Shown piece by piece: positions 36,496-45,548 of a DNA stretch of 64,000 nucleotides (within the stretch, counting starts at the first letter, position 1; each line of letters starts with the position of its first letter). The stretch spans positions 310,001 to 374,000 of the forward strand of contig NZ_PYFX01000001.1 of the NCBI RefSeq assembly GCF_003020115.1, in the 5' to 3' direction. The notes under the pieces were generated by a model that worked only from the letters and a program-made list of their open reading frames with translations, was not told the DNA's origin and made no database searches. Position numbers and translations under genes: made by a program. Source of the DNA: Bradyrhizobium sp. MOS002 (GTDB lineage: Bacteria; Pseudomonadota; Alphaproteobacteria; Rhizobiales; Xanthobacteraceae).

Positions 36496-38310
36496 CTAGA
36501 GCCGGATCGTACCCTCGTCGATTTGCGCATACGTCTCCGCGTCCAGCACGACATAGGTACCGGTCTGCGGGTCCAGCATGAACAGCGGATCGGAGACCGC
36601 ACCCGGATCAAATCCCTCGCGCGCGAGCTCGGCCTTTTTCTGCTTGAAGGTCTCGGTCGCATCGAGCTCGCGCGAGATGCGTATGAAGACGGGGCGAGCA
36701 TAGGCCGGCAGGCGCTGTGCGAGATGGGCGGCCAGCGCCTCGACGGCGAAGCCCTCGTTCACAACGATCGCGCTCATGCCGGCGCGACCATCGGTGCCGG
36801 GAATGCTGACGCCGTAGGTCGTGGCGTCGATCACGCCGGTGAAATCGCGCACGGCGTCGTTGACCTCCGAGGTCGCGACGTTCTCGCCCTTCCAGCGAAA
36901 GGTGTCGCCGATGCGATCGACGAAGTGGAAGAAGCCCTTCTCGTCGAGGCGCATCAGGTCGCCGGTGCGGAACCAGGAATCGCCCTTGGCAAAGACATCG
37001 CGCAGGATCTTCTTCTCGGTCTCGCTCGCCTCGGTGTAGCCCTCGAAGCGACCGCCGCCCTCATCCGCCGTGCCGATGCGGCCTATGGCTTCGCCAGCCT
37101 CGCCGCGCGCGCAGGGGATACAAAATCCCTCTGCATTGCGCAGCGGCGCGCCATTATCGGGGTCGAGCTTGACGAGACCGGCAGGAAAACGATGCGCGAG
37201 CAGCGGCGGAATGCGGCCGATCGCGCCGGGCTGGCCCTCGACGTTGAACAGCGAGAAATTGCCTTCCGTCGCCGCGTAGAATTCGAGGATGCGCGGAATG
37301 GCGAAACGCGCCTGAAAATCGTCCCAGATGTCACCGCGAAGGCCGTTGCCGCAAACGAGCCGCAGGCGATGCCGGTTCTCGTATTCCGACGGGGGTGCCT
37401 TGAGCAGATAGCGGCAGAGCTCGCCGATATACTGAAACAACGTGCAGTCGTGGCGCACGATGTCGGGCCAGAAATTCGAGGCTGAGAATTTTTCCGCGAT
37501 CACCACCGAGCCGCCGGCAGCGAGCATGCTGCATGGCGCGACGATGCCGCCGACCGAGTGGAACAGCGGCAGGCAATCGTAAAGCCGATCCTGCGGCGTC
37601 GCGCCGGTAAGGCCGGCAAACCAAAAGCCCCAGTTGAGGATGCGGCGGTGGCTGATGCTGGCCGCTTTCGGCATGCCGGTGGTCCCTGACGTGTAGATCA
37701 GCAGGGCCCGGTCGTCGATGGTGACATCGCCACGCTCGCCCGGCGAAAGCGGCCCGTCATCGAGGGCGGCAAGTGCGACATCGATCGCACGCTCGCAGCG
37801 AGCATCGCCATGGGTCCAGACCTTTGCTTCCGTCTTCAGGTGCGGCGACGCGCCGTCCAGTGCATCCTTGAGCTCGTGTGCGACAATGACGTGAGCGGGC
37901 TTTGCGACTCCGATGCAATGCGCGAGCGACTGGCCAACGAGCTTGGTGTTGATCAGCGCGACCACGCCGCCGACCCGGCTGATGCCGAGCCAGGCCGCGA
38001 CATAGTCGATGCCATTCGGCATGATCAGCGCGACAGTGTCGCCCTTGGCCACGCCGGCCGAGCGCGCCCACCGCGCATAACGATTGATGCGTTTCGAAAG
38101 CCCCTCATAGTCGAGGCTCGCGTCATCGGTGGCCAGCGCAATGCGATCGGGCTGGCGCTGCGCCCAATCATCGACGACGTCGGCGAACAGCCTGCCCGGC
38201 AACGTCTCGATCCGTGCGGTGAGCTCGATCGCCTTCAGCCAGATTTTCGAAGCAGAAGGTGCGCGCGCGGCTTTCGGTTGCTCGATGACGCCGGTTGTCA
38301 TGCCGTTCAT
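36496..38310 (-). CDS. Long-chain/very-long-chain acyl-CoA synthetase, FATP type
   Basis: 604 aa ANL enzyme of the SLC27/FATP group. IYTSGTTGMPKAA, YDCLPLFHSVGG, EFYAATEGNFS and VDRIGDTFRWKGENVATSEV are diagnostic; the last is the FATP form. The C-terminal Lys lies in TETFKQKKAEL. It activates fatty acids with CoA at the membrane. The downstream ACP cassette is 140 bp away on the same strand and may use its product; this is inference. Confidence 0.92.
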   Translation of the reverse strand: MNGMTTGVIEQPKAARAPSASKIWLKAIELTARIETLPGRLFADVVDDWAQRQPDRIALATDDASLDYEGLSKRINRYARWARSAGVAKGDTVALIMPNGIDYVAAWLGISRVGGVVALINTKLVGQSLAHCIGVAKPAHVIVAHELKDALDGASPHLKTEAKVWTHGDARCERAIDVALAALDDGPLSPGERGDVTIDDRALLIYTSGTTGMPKAASISHRRILNWGFWFAGLTGATPQDRLYDCLPLFHSVGGIVAPCSMLAAGGSVVIAEKFSASNFWPDIVRHDCTLFQYIGELCRYLLKAPPSEYENRHRLRLVCGNGLRGDIWDDFQARFAIPRILEFYAATEGNFSLFNVEGQPGAIGRIPPLLAHRFPAGLVKLDPDNGAPLRNAEGFCIPCARGEAGEAIGRIGTADEGGGRFEGYTEASETEKKILRDVFAKGDSWFRTGDLMRLDEKGFFHFVDRIGDTFRWKGENVATSEVNDAVRDFTGVIDATTYGVSIPGTDGRAGMSAIVVNEGFAVEALAAHLAQRLPAYARPVFIRISRELDATETFKQKKAELAREGFDPGAVSDPLFMLDPQTGTYVVLDAETYAQIDEGTIRL

Positions 38311-38543
38311 TCTTTCGGAACGTGTGTGCTGGTTCCCGGCAGCTTAGCTCGCACGCCCTGCCCAGGTGTTAAGAGACAAGGTAAAAGCGGGTTAGTGCGT
38401 GATTAACTCTAGTCATCCTTTACCAAGCCGGTGGGATCGGCGTGCGCGGCCTCGCAATTCTTGCGATAGCAAAGCCAGTTGTCGGGCGCGCTGTGCGTGT
38501 CCCCCTTGCCCTGCTTGCGGGGCGAGGCGAGCTGGAGAGCGTG

Positions 38544-39524
38544 ATGATCACCAAGAGACATTTCCTTCAGGCTGCAGCCTCTGCCGCAGCTATGCTCGCC
38601 ACGCCGCGCGCCTTTGCTATCGGCAATCCCTCCTATCCCTCGCGCAGCGTGAAATGGGTGGTGCCCTATGCGCCGGGCGGAGCCACCGACGTGCTGTCGC
38701 GGCTGCTCTGCCAGCGCCTCTCCGACCGGCTCGGCCAGACCTTCGTCGTCGAGAACAAGCCCGGCGCCGGCAGCAATATCGGGACACAGGCGGTGATCAC
38801 GTCCGCCCCCGATGGTCACACGCTGCTGTTGACCTCGACCGCGAACGCAATCAACGCCTCGTTCGACCCGGCGCTGCCGTATGATTTCGCCAGGGGCATC
38901 GCGCCGGTCGCCGGCGTGGCGCGAATTCCGCTGGTGCTGGTCGTCAACAACGACCTGCCGGTGAAGACCGTCGCCGACTTCATCGCCTACGCCAAGACCA
39001 ATCCCGGCAAGATGTCGATCGCCTCTTCCGGCATCGGTACCTCGCTGCATCTCTCCGGCGAGCTGTTCAAGTCACTGGCCGGCGTGCAGTTCACCCACGT
39101 GCCCTATCGCGGCTCGGCACCCGGATTAACCGACGTGATGAGCGGCCAGATCCAGGGCATGTTCGACAACGTTACCTCATCCTTCGAACTGGTGCGCGCC
39201 GGCAAGCTGCGCGCGCTCGGCGTCACCACGCGCGAGCGTTCGGAAATTCTGCCGGACGTGTCATCGATCGCCGATACGCTTCCCGGCTACGAGACCTCGT
39301 CGTTCTATGGCGTCGGCGCCCCGCACGACACGCCGCGCGAGATCGTCGATCTGCTCAATCGCGAGATCGATGCAGCCCTCTCCGACGCCGAGATCAAGTC
39401 CCGCATCGCCGGGCTCGGCGCAATCCCGCTGCACGGCAATGCCAACGAATTCGGCGGCATGCTGACGGCAGAGACCGACCGCTGGCGCAAGGTGGTGGAG
39501 TTGTCGGGAATCAGGAAGGAGTAG
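38544..39524 (+). CDS. Tripartite tricarboxylate transporter (Bug) substrate-binding protein
   Basis: 326 aa from ATG 38544, with GGAGAG ahead of it. Signal peptide runs to about residue 25 (TPRAFA). Bug-family marks are WVVPYAPGGATDVLSRLL, VVENKPGAGSNIG and HVPYRGSAPGLTDVMSGQI. Periplasmic; no TctA or TctB membrane gene is adjacent, which is common for this expanded family. Ligand probably a carboxylic acid, not identifiable here. Confidence 0.9.
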   Translation: MITKRHFLQAAASAAAMLATPRAFAIGNPSYPSRSVKWVVPYAPGGATDVLSRLLCQRLSDRLGQTFVVENKPGAGSNIGTQAVITSAPDGHTLLLTSTANAINASFDPALPYDFARGIAPVAGVARIPLVLVVNNDLPVKTVADFIAYAKTNPGKMSIASSGIGTSLHLSGELFKSLAGVQFTHVPYRGSAPGLTDVMSGQIQGMFDNVTSSFELVRAGKLRALGVTTRERSEILPDVSSIADTLPGYETSSFYGVGAPHDTPREIVDLLNREIDAALSDAEIKSRIAGLGAIPLHGNANEFGGMLTAETDRWRKVVELSGIRKE

Positions 39525-39621
39525 CGACCTGTATCCGGGCGCGCGAGGCTAGGCGGCCACGGGGTAAACGGGTTAGGCTTCTCTACCCTGCATTGTCCGG
39601 GTTGCGAAAGGGAGACGACCT

Positions 39622-40329
39622 GTGGCTCTCGACTCGTCTGAGTTTCCCGTCCAGGCCGCGCCGTTCGAGCAGCCGCTGACCAATTTTGCTCGCCGGTTGA
39701 AGGACGGACAGGCCAAGGTGGTCGCGATCGGCTCGTCGACCACGGCGGGCGAAGGAGGCATCGCTCCCTATCCGCAGCGGCTGCTGGCCGACCTTCGGAT
39801 ACGATTTCCAAATGTCATGATCGAAGTGGTCAACCGAGGCGTTGGCGGCGAAGAGGCCCCTTTGGAGCTGAAGCGGTTCGACCATGACGTCTTCGATCTC
39901 AACCCCGATCTCGTCATCTGGCAGGTCGGCACCAATTCAGTGTGGCAATCCACCGATCCGCCCGCGTTCAAGGACACCACGCACGCCATCCGTGAGGGCG
40001 TTGACCGGCTGCTCGGCGCCAAGCGGATCGACGTCATCCTGATGGACCTGCAATATGTGCCGGCGCTGCTGACACCGGCCAAGGCCGACAAGGCGAATGC
40101 GATGGTCGCGGCGATCAGCGAGATCGCGCATGCGAAGGGGGTCAACGTCTTTCGTCGCTTCGCACTGATGAAGGGCTGGCACGATGTTGCAAGAATTTCG
40201 TTCGACCGCATGGTCGACCCCGGCGACGATAGCAGGCTGCACGCAAGCGACTGGACCACGGACAAGATGACCTGGCAGTTGACCGACGCGATCGCCACCG
40301 CGGCCAACAAGGCGCCTCACGGCAGCTAG
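39622..40329 (+). CDS. SGNH/GDSL hydrolase-like protein
   Basis: 235 aa from a GTG with GGGAG eight bases upstream. SGNH blocks can be traced: AIGSSTTAG (Ser), NRGVGGEE (Gly), QVGTNSVW (Asn) and, at the C-terminus, DDSRLHASDW (Asp/His). No signal peptide, so probably cytoplasmic. Esterase or lipase type; substrate unknown. No obvious operon partner. Confidence 0.82.
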   Translation: MALDSSEFPVQAAPFEQPLTNFARRLKDGQAKVVAIGSSTTAGEGGIAPYPQRLLADLRIRFPNVMIEVVNRGVGGEEAPLELKRFDHDVFDLNPDLVIWQVGTNSVWQSTDPPAFKDTTHAIREGVDRLLGAKRIDVILMDLQYVPALLTPAKADKANAMVAAISEIAHAKGVNVFRRFALMKGWHDVARISFDRMVDPGDDSRLHASDWTTDKMTWQLTDAIATAANKAPHGS

Positions 40330-40373
40330 TCCTGCATGCTCCGTCGGATTGACGGCCGAACGGGCGTTGAGCG

Positions 40374-40643
40374 CTAGCCGCCTCGCTTATGGCGCAAGCG
40401 CGGCGGCGGTGCGTTGACCGGATAATACGGATTGAGATCGCAGCTCGCGGAGCGGCCCGAAGCGGTGGTGCGGCACTGCGGCAGCGAGGTGAAGGAGCAA
40501 TCGTACCATTCCCCGCCGCCCTCGTTCGCGCCGGAATAGACGTGCATGCAGACGGGATAGCGCGGATCGAAGGTCTGCGCATGCGACGGCGCGGCCGTGA
40601 GCAGGGCACCGACGGTCATGATCAGGCCGAATGAGCGACGCAT
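40374..40643 (-). CDS. DUF3551 small secreted protein, copy 2
   Basis: 89 aa with signal peptide (LIMTVGALLTAAPSHAQT). The mature part, about 60 residues, has four Cys (YPVCMHVY, YDCSF, PQCRTT, ASCDLNPYY) likely forming two disulfides. Family found mainly in Bradyrhizobium and relatives, function unknown. A paralogue lies 33 bp upstream and both read the same way. Confidence 0.85.
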   Translation of the reverse strand: MRRSFGLIMTVGALLTAAPSHAQTFDPRYPVCMHVYSGANEGGGEWYDCSFTSLPQCRTTASGRSASCDLNPYYPVNAPPPRLRHKRGG

Positions 40644-40676
40644 GAAAAATGCCCCTGAAATCCGCATTGCGGATTG

Positions 40677-40952
40677 CTAGTGCACCTTCTTGTAGCGCCG
40701 GCGCGGCGGCGGCGGTTCATCGAAGGCATAGTAGGGATTGACGTCGCAGCTTGCCGAGCGACCCGAAGCCGTGGCGCGGCACTGCGGAATCGAGGTGAAG
40801 GAGCAGTCGTAATAATCGCCGCCGCCGCCGAAGCCGCCGGGCGAGTAAACGTGCATGCACACCGGATAGCGCGGATCGTAGGTCTGGGCGCTGGCATCTG
40901 CCGCAACGAACAGCGTGGCAATCGCAGTGAGGGTCAGGATCGGCAAACGCAT
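40677..40952 (-). CDS. DUF3551 small secreted protein, copy 1
   Basis: 91 aa with signal peptide (LTAIATLFVAADASAQT). The mature part shares DPRYPVCMHVYS, YDCSFTS, PQCR and SGRSASCD with the next gene, so the two are a recent tandem duplication with a divergent Gly-rich loop (GGFGGGGDY). Function unknown. Confidence 0.87.
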   Translation of the reverse strand: MRLPILTLTAIATLFVAADASAQTYDPRYPVCMHVYSPGGFGGGGDYYDCSFTSIPQCRATASGRSASCDVNPYYAFDEPPPPRRRYKKVH

Positions 40953-40978
40953 GGAGAAATCCTCGAATCGTTCATGTC

Positions 40979-41000
40979 GGCGGCCGGGATGCCGGCCGCC
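40979..41000. terminator. Strong hairpin after htpG
   Basis: GGCGGCCGG / CCGGCCGCC, nine perfect pairs around GATG, 80 bp after the htpG stop and 27 bp before the DUF3551 start. No T-run on either strand, so it may instead be a 3' stabiliser. Confidence 0.45.
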
Positions 41001-41080
41001 TCATATGGCACAACACCACGACAGAGGCGACCGTTCCTGCGTGCGGATGACGGCAAGGTGAGTGCGGTGCACTGCGGCCG

Positions 41081-42958
41081 CTACCCGCCGAGCCCCCGCA
41101 ACACCAGCCGGTTCAACCTTGCCGCAAACGCCGCAGGGTCTTCCGGCAGCTCGCCGTCCAGGATCTGCGCCTGTTCGAGCAGGAGCAGGCTGAGGTCGTC
41201 GACCGCAGAGGAGCCGGCCTGAGCCTTCGTGATCGCCGTCACCAGCGGATGGCGCAGGTTGATCTCGAGGATCGGCCTGGTGCGCATGCCGCGGTTCTGC
41301 TGGGACAGGATGCGCTCGAGCTCGCGGCTCGGGCCCTGGCTGTCGGCGACGAGGCAGGAAGCGGAGCTGGTAAGGCGCGTCGAGGCTTTGACGTCGCTGA
41401 CGCGCTCGCCGAGCGCGGCCTTGATCACGGCGATGGTGGCGGCCTCGTCGGCGGCCGGCTCGTCCTTCTTCGCCTCGTCCGCCTCGTCGACGCGCGGGAT
41501 CAGATCGAGGTTGAGATCGCCCTGGCTCAGCGACTTCAGCGGCTTGCCGTCAAACTCCGATGGCATCGACGTCCAGAAGGCGTCGACGGGATCGGACAGC
41601 AGCAGCACTTCGATGCCGCGCGCAGTCGCCGCCTCGAGCCGGGGGTTCGACTTCAGCCGCTCGATGCTGTCGCCGACCAGATAATAGATCTCGGTCTGGT
41701 TCGGCTTGAAATCGGCGATGACGTCCTTGAGCGAACGCTTCTCACCCGAGGTCGTGGTGAAACGCGACAGCGCGAGCAGCTTTTCGCGGCGTTCGAAATC
41801 CTCGTAGATGCCTTCCTTCAGCACCGCGCCGAAGGCCTCCCAGATCTTCGCAAAGTTCTCCGGATCCTTCTCCGCAAGGCTTTCGAGCTCGGACAATACG
41901 CGGGTCGCCACGGCCTTGCGGATCTGCGCGAGCTGCGGATTGTTCTGAAGCATCTCGCGGGAGATGTTGAGCGGGAGATCCTCGCTGTCGACGACGCCGC
42001 GGATGAAGCGGAGGTAGCCCGGCAGCAGATCGGCATCGTCGGTGATGAAGACGCGGCGGACATAGAGCTTGACGCGGCCCTTGCGGTTCGGCTCGAACAG
42101 GTCGAACGGCTTGGTCGATGGCGAGAACAGCAGCACGGCGTAGGAGTAACGCCCCTCCGCGCGATAATGCAGCGTCATCGCGGGATCGTCGAAGGCGGAG
42201 GCGATCTGTTGATAGGCCTTCTTGTAGTCTTCCGGCGCGAGCTCGGATTTCGAGCGCTGCCACAGCGCGCTTGCAGAATTGATCTGACGCGGTTCGCCCT
42301 CTTCAGGCACGAGCTCGATGGGGAAGAGGATGTTGTCGGAATAAGCGCCGACGATGCGCTCGATCTCGTAAGCTTCGAGATATTTCTTCGCCTCGTCCTT
42401 GAGGTGCAGGACGATTTCGGTGCCGCGCTGCACGCGGCCCGCATCCTCCTCGCTGGCACGCGCGATCTCGAAGCCCGAGCCGCCCGAGGATGTCCAGGTC
42501 CAGACGTCGCTCTCGCCGGCGCGGCGGCTGACCACGACGATCTTGTCGGCGACCATGAAGGCGGAATAGAAGCCGACGCCGAACTGGCCAATCAGGCCGA
42601 GTCCTTCCTTGGCCTCCTTGAGCTTCGACACGAAGGCCTTGGTGCCGGAGCGGGCGATGGTGCCGAGGTGGTCGATCAGCTCCTGCCGCTCCATGCCGAT
42701 GCCATTGTCGGCGATCGCAAGCGTTCCGGCCGTCTTGTTCGGAATGATCCGGATCTTGAGCGCGTCACCTTCGCCCAGCAGCGCCGGACTGGCGATGGCC
42801 TCATAGCGCAGCTTGTCGCAGGCGTCCGATGCGTTGGAGACGAGCTCGCGCAGGAAGATGTCAGTCTCGGAATAGACGGAGTGCACCATCAGGTGCAAAA
42901 GCTCGGAAACCTCGGCCTGGAAAGGCTGCGTATGCACAGCCGTGTCTGACGTCGTCAT
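41081..42958 (-). CDS. htpG: Molecular chaperone HtpG (Hsp90)
   Basis: 625 aa, normal length. N-terminal GHKL ATPase: [25 protein letters not shown] and [16 protein letters not shown]. Middle domain has [16 protein letters not shown], including the catalytic Arg loop, and the C-terminal dimerisation domain ends near [11 protein letters not shown]. Cytoplasmic ATP-dependent chaperone for client remodelling under heat or oxidative stress. A candidate RpoH-like promoter lies upstream. Confidence 0.97.
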   Translation of the reverse strand: MTTSDTAVHTQPFQAEVSELLHLMVHSVYSETDIFLRELVSNASDACDKLRYEAIASPALLGEGDALKIRIIPNKTAGTLAIADNGIGMERQELIDHLGTIARSGTKAFVSKLKEAKEGLGLIGQFGVGFYSAFMVADKIVVVSRRAGESDVWTWTSSGGSGFEIARASEEDAGRVQRGTEIVLHLKDEAKKYLEAYEIERIVGAYSDNILFPIELVPEEGEPRQINSASALWQRSKSELAPEDYKKAYQQIASAFDDPAMTLHYRAEGRYSYAVLLFSPSTKPFDLFEPNRKGRVKLYVRRVFITDDADLLPGYLRFIRGVVDSEDLPLNISREMLQNNPQLAQIRKAVATRVLSELESLAEKDPENFAKIWEAFGAVLKEGIYEDFERREKLLALSRFTTTSGEKRSLKDVIADFKPNQTEIYYLVGDSIERLKSNPRLEAATARGIEVLLLSDPVDAFWTSMPSEFDGKPLKSLSQGDLNLDLIPRVDEADEAKKDEPAADEAATIAVIKAALGERVSDVKASTRLTSSASCLVADSQGPSRELERILSQQNRGMRTRPILEINLRHPLVTAITKAQAGSSAVDDLSLLLLEQAQILDGELPEDPAAFAARLNRLVLRGLGG

Positions 42959-42996
42959 GCGTTTACCCGGTCAATCGAAAGGGGAAGAAACCCGGG

Positions 42997-43023
42997 ATAT
43001 AACGCGAGGGGCAGGGGATCAAG
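42997..43023 (-). promoter_or_regulatory. Candidate heat-shock (RpoH-like) promoter of htpG
   Basis: Minus strand: CTTGAT (43023-43018), 13-bp C-rich spacer, CGTTATAT (43004-42997). The -35 and spacing fit RpoH sites; the -10 (usual CCCCATNT) is a partial match. Confidence 0.35.
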
Positions 43024-43078
43024 TGGACGTCAGCAATTGCCCTCCGGGCGGAGGGCGACTTTCCGTGGCAAATTCCGA

Positions 43079-43495
43079 TCAGGTCACGCAGCGGCCGGGC
43101 TGGAGCAGTTTTGCGACCTCGGTGAGGGAGCTGACCATCGGCTCGCAGGCGATCGTCGGCTTTTTGCGGCTCTGCTTCTGGTCCGGGAGCAGCACCGGCG
43201 GCTTGGCGGCGTTACCGGTCTCGATCACCGCGGGGACCCGCAGCAGCACCGACGTGTCGGCCAGATCGTTCAGCCGCATCGACACGGTGCGGGTCGGAAC
43301 CTCCGCCTGCTTGATGTCGGCGAGCCGGTCAGCTTTGCTGGAGCGATTGACGTTATGGTCCGGTTTGTCAGCGACCGCCTGCCAGCGGTCGGCCAGATCG
43401 TGACCGGAGGCCAGCTGCACGGCGCCCACCTGGACGGCGCCAAGCGTCGCGGCGATCGCGATGGCGCCTAAAAATACCTTTTGAATCTGTGACAT
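43079..43495 (-). CDS. Hypothetical exported protein
   Basis: 138 aa from ATG 43495 (MSQIQKVFLGAIAIAATLG). Signal-like N-terminus; the mature part is charged with no clear domain and has two Cys (TIACEPMV and PGRCVT near the C-terminus) that could pair. No family recognised. It lies between htpG and a candidate sRNA; no operon partner. Confidence 0.65.
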   Translation of the reverse strand: MSQIQKVFLGAIAIAATLGAVQVGAVQLASGHDLADRWQAVADKPDHNVNRSSKADRLADIKQAEVPTRTVSMRLNDLADTSVLLRVPAVIETGNAAKPPVLLPDQKQSRKKPTIACEPMVSSLTEVAKLLQPGRCVT

Positions 43496-43669
43496 GGATG
43501 TCGGTCCCTCGCCCCATGGCGATCGCGGGAACAACGCAAGGAGAGGACCGGGAGTTCTCAGTCATTAAGATCACTTAACCGTGTGCGAAAAAGGCATGGG
43601 CGTGAGAAAAAACATGGCCCGCGAAAAATTTTGCAACCGCCTGGAACGACTTTGGCGGACGGGAGTCGT

Positions 43670-43750
43670 CTCAACAGCCGGCTATTCCCCCCTGCCCCAT
43701 AAGCCGGCGACGTAGGGCGCGACTGTGGTGATGCCAGTCGCGCCTTACTT
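43670..43750 (+). ncRNA. Candidate trans-acting sRNA with C-rich loop
   Basis: A 7-bp stem (GCCGGCT 43677-43683, AGCCGGC 43702-43708) exposes an 18-base loop with CCCCCC and GCCCC, complementary to Shine-Dalgarno sequences. Eight bases later a 9-bp stem (43716-43744) is followed by TTACTTTTG. No frame codes here. Alphaproteobacterial sRNAs with exposed CCUCC-type loops are known. The 5' end and promoter are not determined. Confidence 0.45.
43716..43744 (+). terminator. Rho-independent terminator of the candidate sRNA
   Basis: GGCGCGACT, an 11-base loop, AGTCGCGCC, then TTACTTTTGTC. On the minus strand the stem is followed by CTACG without T-run, so it acts rightward. Confidence 0.7.
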
Positions 43751-43761
43751 TTGTCTGGCGT

Positions 43762-44361
43762 TCAGTTCGCCTTTCCCGCGAGCCACTCCCGTCCCTCGGC
43801 ATAGAGCTTCTCGACCTCGGGCCCGGTGAGGCCCGGCATGTCGCGCTTGACCTTGTACCCGATCAGCTCCTGCATGTAGGCGAGGTGGCGGTAGCCTTCG
43901 GGCAGCGCGGCAAGGGCTTTCTGGTCGAGCTGAAGCGTCGCGGCGGGGTCGACCGGGTCGATCCGGTCCTTCTCGTAGATCGGCTGGCGGCGCACGATGC
44001 CCCACGCGCCTGACCGCTTCTCCAGGAAATCGTAGAAGCGCCCGGTGCAAACGACGTCGCAGGGCACGTCGTGCACCGGCGCGCGCTGCGAGATGGTCAT
44101 CTTGGTCTGCGCGATCGCGCGCGCCCCCTCGAGATCGATGCTGGTGCCACCGAGGAAATGCAGGATGCGGACGCCCTTGGCGAACCCCTCCTGGCTGACC
44201 CGCATGAAATCCCGCGCCGGCCCCTGAAACCAGGTGGCGGACATCCAGCCTTCCCCGTGCCAGACGGTGGCAAAGCGCTCCCAATCGCCGGCGTCGCGCC
44301 ACACCGCCCAGTTCTCGACGAGGTCGCGAATGGCGAGGCGGTCGAGGAGTTGCTGGTCCAT
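43762..44361 (-). CDS. NTF2/SnoaL-like protein
   Basis: 199 aa from ATG 44361 (MDQQLLDRLAIRDLVENW), with GGAG nine bases upstream. The start pattern, WRDAGDWERFATVWHGEGWM and the GTSIDLEGARAIAQTKM strand region fit the SnoaL-like NTF2 fold used by polyketide cyclases, dehydratases and ring-hydroxylating beta subunits. No partner gene is adjacent and the function cannot be stated. Confidence 0.82.
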   Translation of the reverse strand: MDQQLLDRLAIRDLVENWAVWRDAGDWERFATVWHGEGWMSATWFQGPARDFMRVSQEGFAKGVRILHFLGGTSIDLEGARAIAQTKMTISQRAPVHDVPCDVVCTGRFYDFLEKRSGAWGIVRRQPIYEKDRIDPVDPAATLQLDQKALAALPEGYRHLAYMQELIGYKVKRDMPGLTGPEVEKLYAEGREWLAGKAN

Positions 44362-44521
44362 GAACACGTCTCCGATTGCACTGCGGCTGCAACGGCCGCT
44401 GCGCGAGGTATGAGCGGCGAATTCGATGGCCGTCAAGCGAGGCAACCGGGTCAACGAAAATCCGGCGCACCTTGCGGCGCGCCGGATCGGGATTTCGTCA
44501 AATGCCGGGCGCCGGCGCTTC

Positions 44522-45328
44522 TTACGCTGCCGGCACTTTCGGCGCGCGGTTGCGGGAGTTGCGCTGGAAGAACAGCGCCTGGCTCGCCACCGCCGACACC
44601 ATCGCCGGCTGGAACGGCTTCGAGATCAGGAACGCCGGCTCGGGTCGCTCGCCGGTGAGGAAGCGTTCGGGGTAGGCGGTGATGAACACCACCGGCACCT
44701 CGAAGGTGCGGAGCAGCTCGTTGACGGCGTCGAGGCCCGACGAGCCGTCGGCGAGCTGGATGTCGGCGAGGATCAGGCCGGGCCGCCTGTTCTTTGCCAA
44801 GGCGACCGCATCGGCGTGGGTGCGGGCGACGCCGACGACATTGTGGCCGAGATTCTTCACCAGGCTCTCGAGATCCATGGCGATGAAGGTCTCATCCTCG
44901 ATGATCAGCACGTCGGTGGCGATCTCGGCGGCCATCTCACGCCCTGCGGCATCGGCAAGCCGGCGCGTCTCGCCGACGTCGGTGCCGAGAATATAGCCGA
45001 CCTCTTCTTCCGAAAATCCCTCGAGCGAGAGCAGCAGGAAGGCCTGCCGCGGCAACGGCGTGATGTTCGACAGCCGCCGCTCCGGCGGCATCGGCAGGTT
45101 CGTCACCTCGGAATCGTCGTTGACGGAAACGGAATTCCAGATCTGGGTGAACAGCCGGAACAGGCCGGCGCGCGGCCCGTGGCTCTCGTCGAGCACCGAC
45201 GGATCTCCCAGCATGGCTTCCAACATGGCTGCGACATAGGCGTCGCCGGAGGACTGGCTGCCCGTCAGGGCGCGTGCGTACCGGCGCAACAACGGCAAGT
45301 GTTCAGCAACAAGCTGTGAACGGGACAT
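44522..45328 (-). CDS. phyR: General stress response regulator PhyR
   Basis: 268 aa from ATG 45328, with GGAG five bases upstream. An N-terminal sigma-factor-like domain (about 1-130, including FLLLSLEGFSEEEVGYILG) precedes a receiver domain (138-260) with acidic pocket Glu144-Asp145-Glu146, phospho-acceptor Asp189 (ILADIQLADG), Thr218 and Lys237. When phosphorylated, PhyR binds the anti-sigma NepR by mimicry and frees EcfG. Divergent from nepR-ecfG; an EcfG-type promoter precedes it. Confidence 0.97.
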   Translation of the reverse strand: MSRSQLVAEHLPLLRRYARALTGSQSSGDAYVAAMLEAMLGDPSVLDESHGPRAGLFRLFTQIWNSVSVNDDSEVTNLPMPPERRLSNITPLPRQAFLLLSLEGFSEEEVGYILGTDVGETRRLADAAGREMAAEIATDVLIIEDETFIAMDLESLVKNLGHNVVGVARTHADAVALAKNRRPGLILADIQLADGSSGLDAVNELLRTFEVPVVFITAYPERFLTGERPEPAFLISKPFQPAMVSAVASQALFFQRNSRNRAPKVPAA

Positions 45329-45406
45329 CCCCACTCCATATATCTTCGGGCCGACCTTGACGTGCAGGCGTTAGGCGGGGGGCCCGGGTTCCCCTGCTGG
45401 GCTGAT

Positions 45407-45431
45407 TACGTCTCAGACTTAGAAAAGTTCC
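45407..45431 (-). promoter_or_regulatory. EcfG-type promoter of phyR
   Basis: Minus strand: GGAAC (45431-45427), 16-bp spacer, CGTA (45410-45407). Consensus for alphaproteobacterial EcfG is GGAAC-N16/17-CGTT. Places transcription about 75-80 bp before the phyR ATG. Confidence 0.75.
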
Positions 45432-45441
45432 GCATGGGCGC

Positions 45442-45466
45442 GGAACTTTTTCTCGCAGCTCGCATT
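45442..45466 (+). promoter_or_regulatory. EcfG-type promoter of nepR-ecfG
   Basis: GGAAC at 45442-45446, 16-bp spacer, CATT at 45463-45466. Its -35 lies 10 bp from the facing phyR -35. Consistent with autoregulation of the sigma factor. Confidence 0.65.
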
Positions 45467-45548
45467 GAGCCTATCCAGGGAACGGCTCCCGGTTGAGAGA
45501 ACTTCTCGATTTTACAGTCACTTAACTCGGGGAAACGTGGAACAGGTC

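Noticed and set aside
41249..42949. 566-codon plus-strand frame opposite htpG
   Set aside because: HtpG is unmistakable on the minus strand, so this is a shadow.
43643..43670. EcfG promoter for the candidate sRNA (GGAAC at 43643)
   Set aside because: The nearest CGTC is 19 bp away, too far for the N16/17 spacing.
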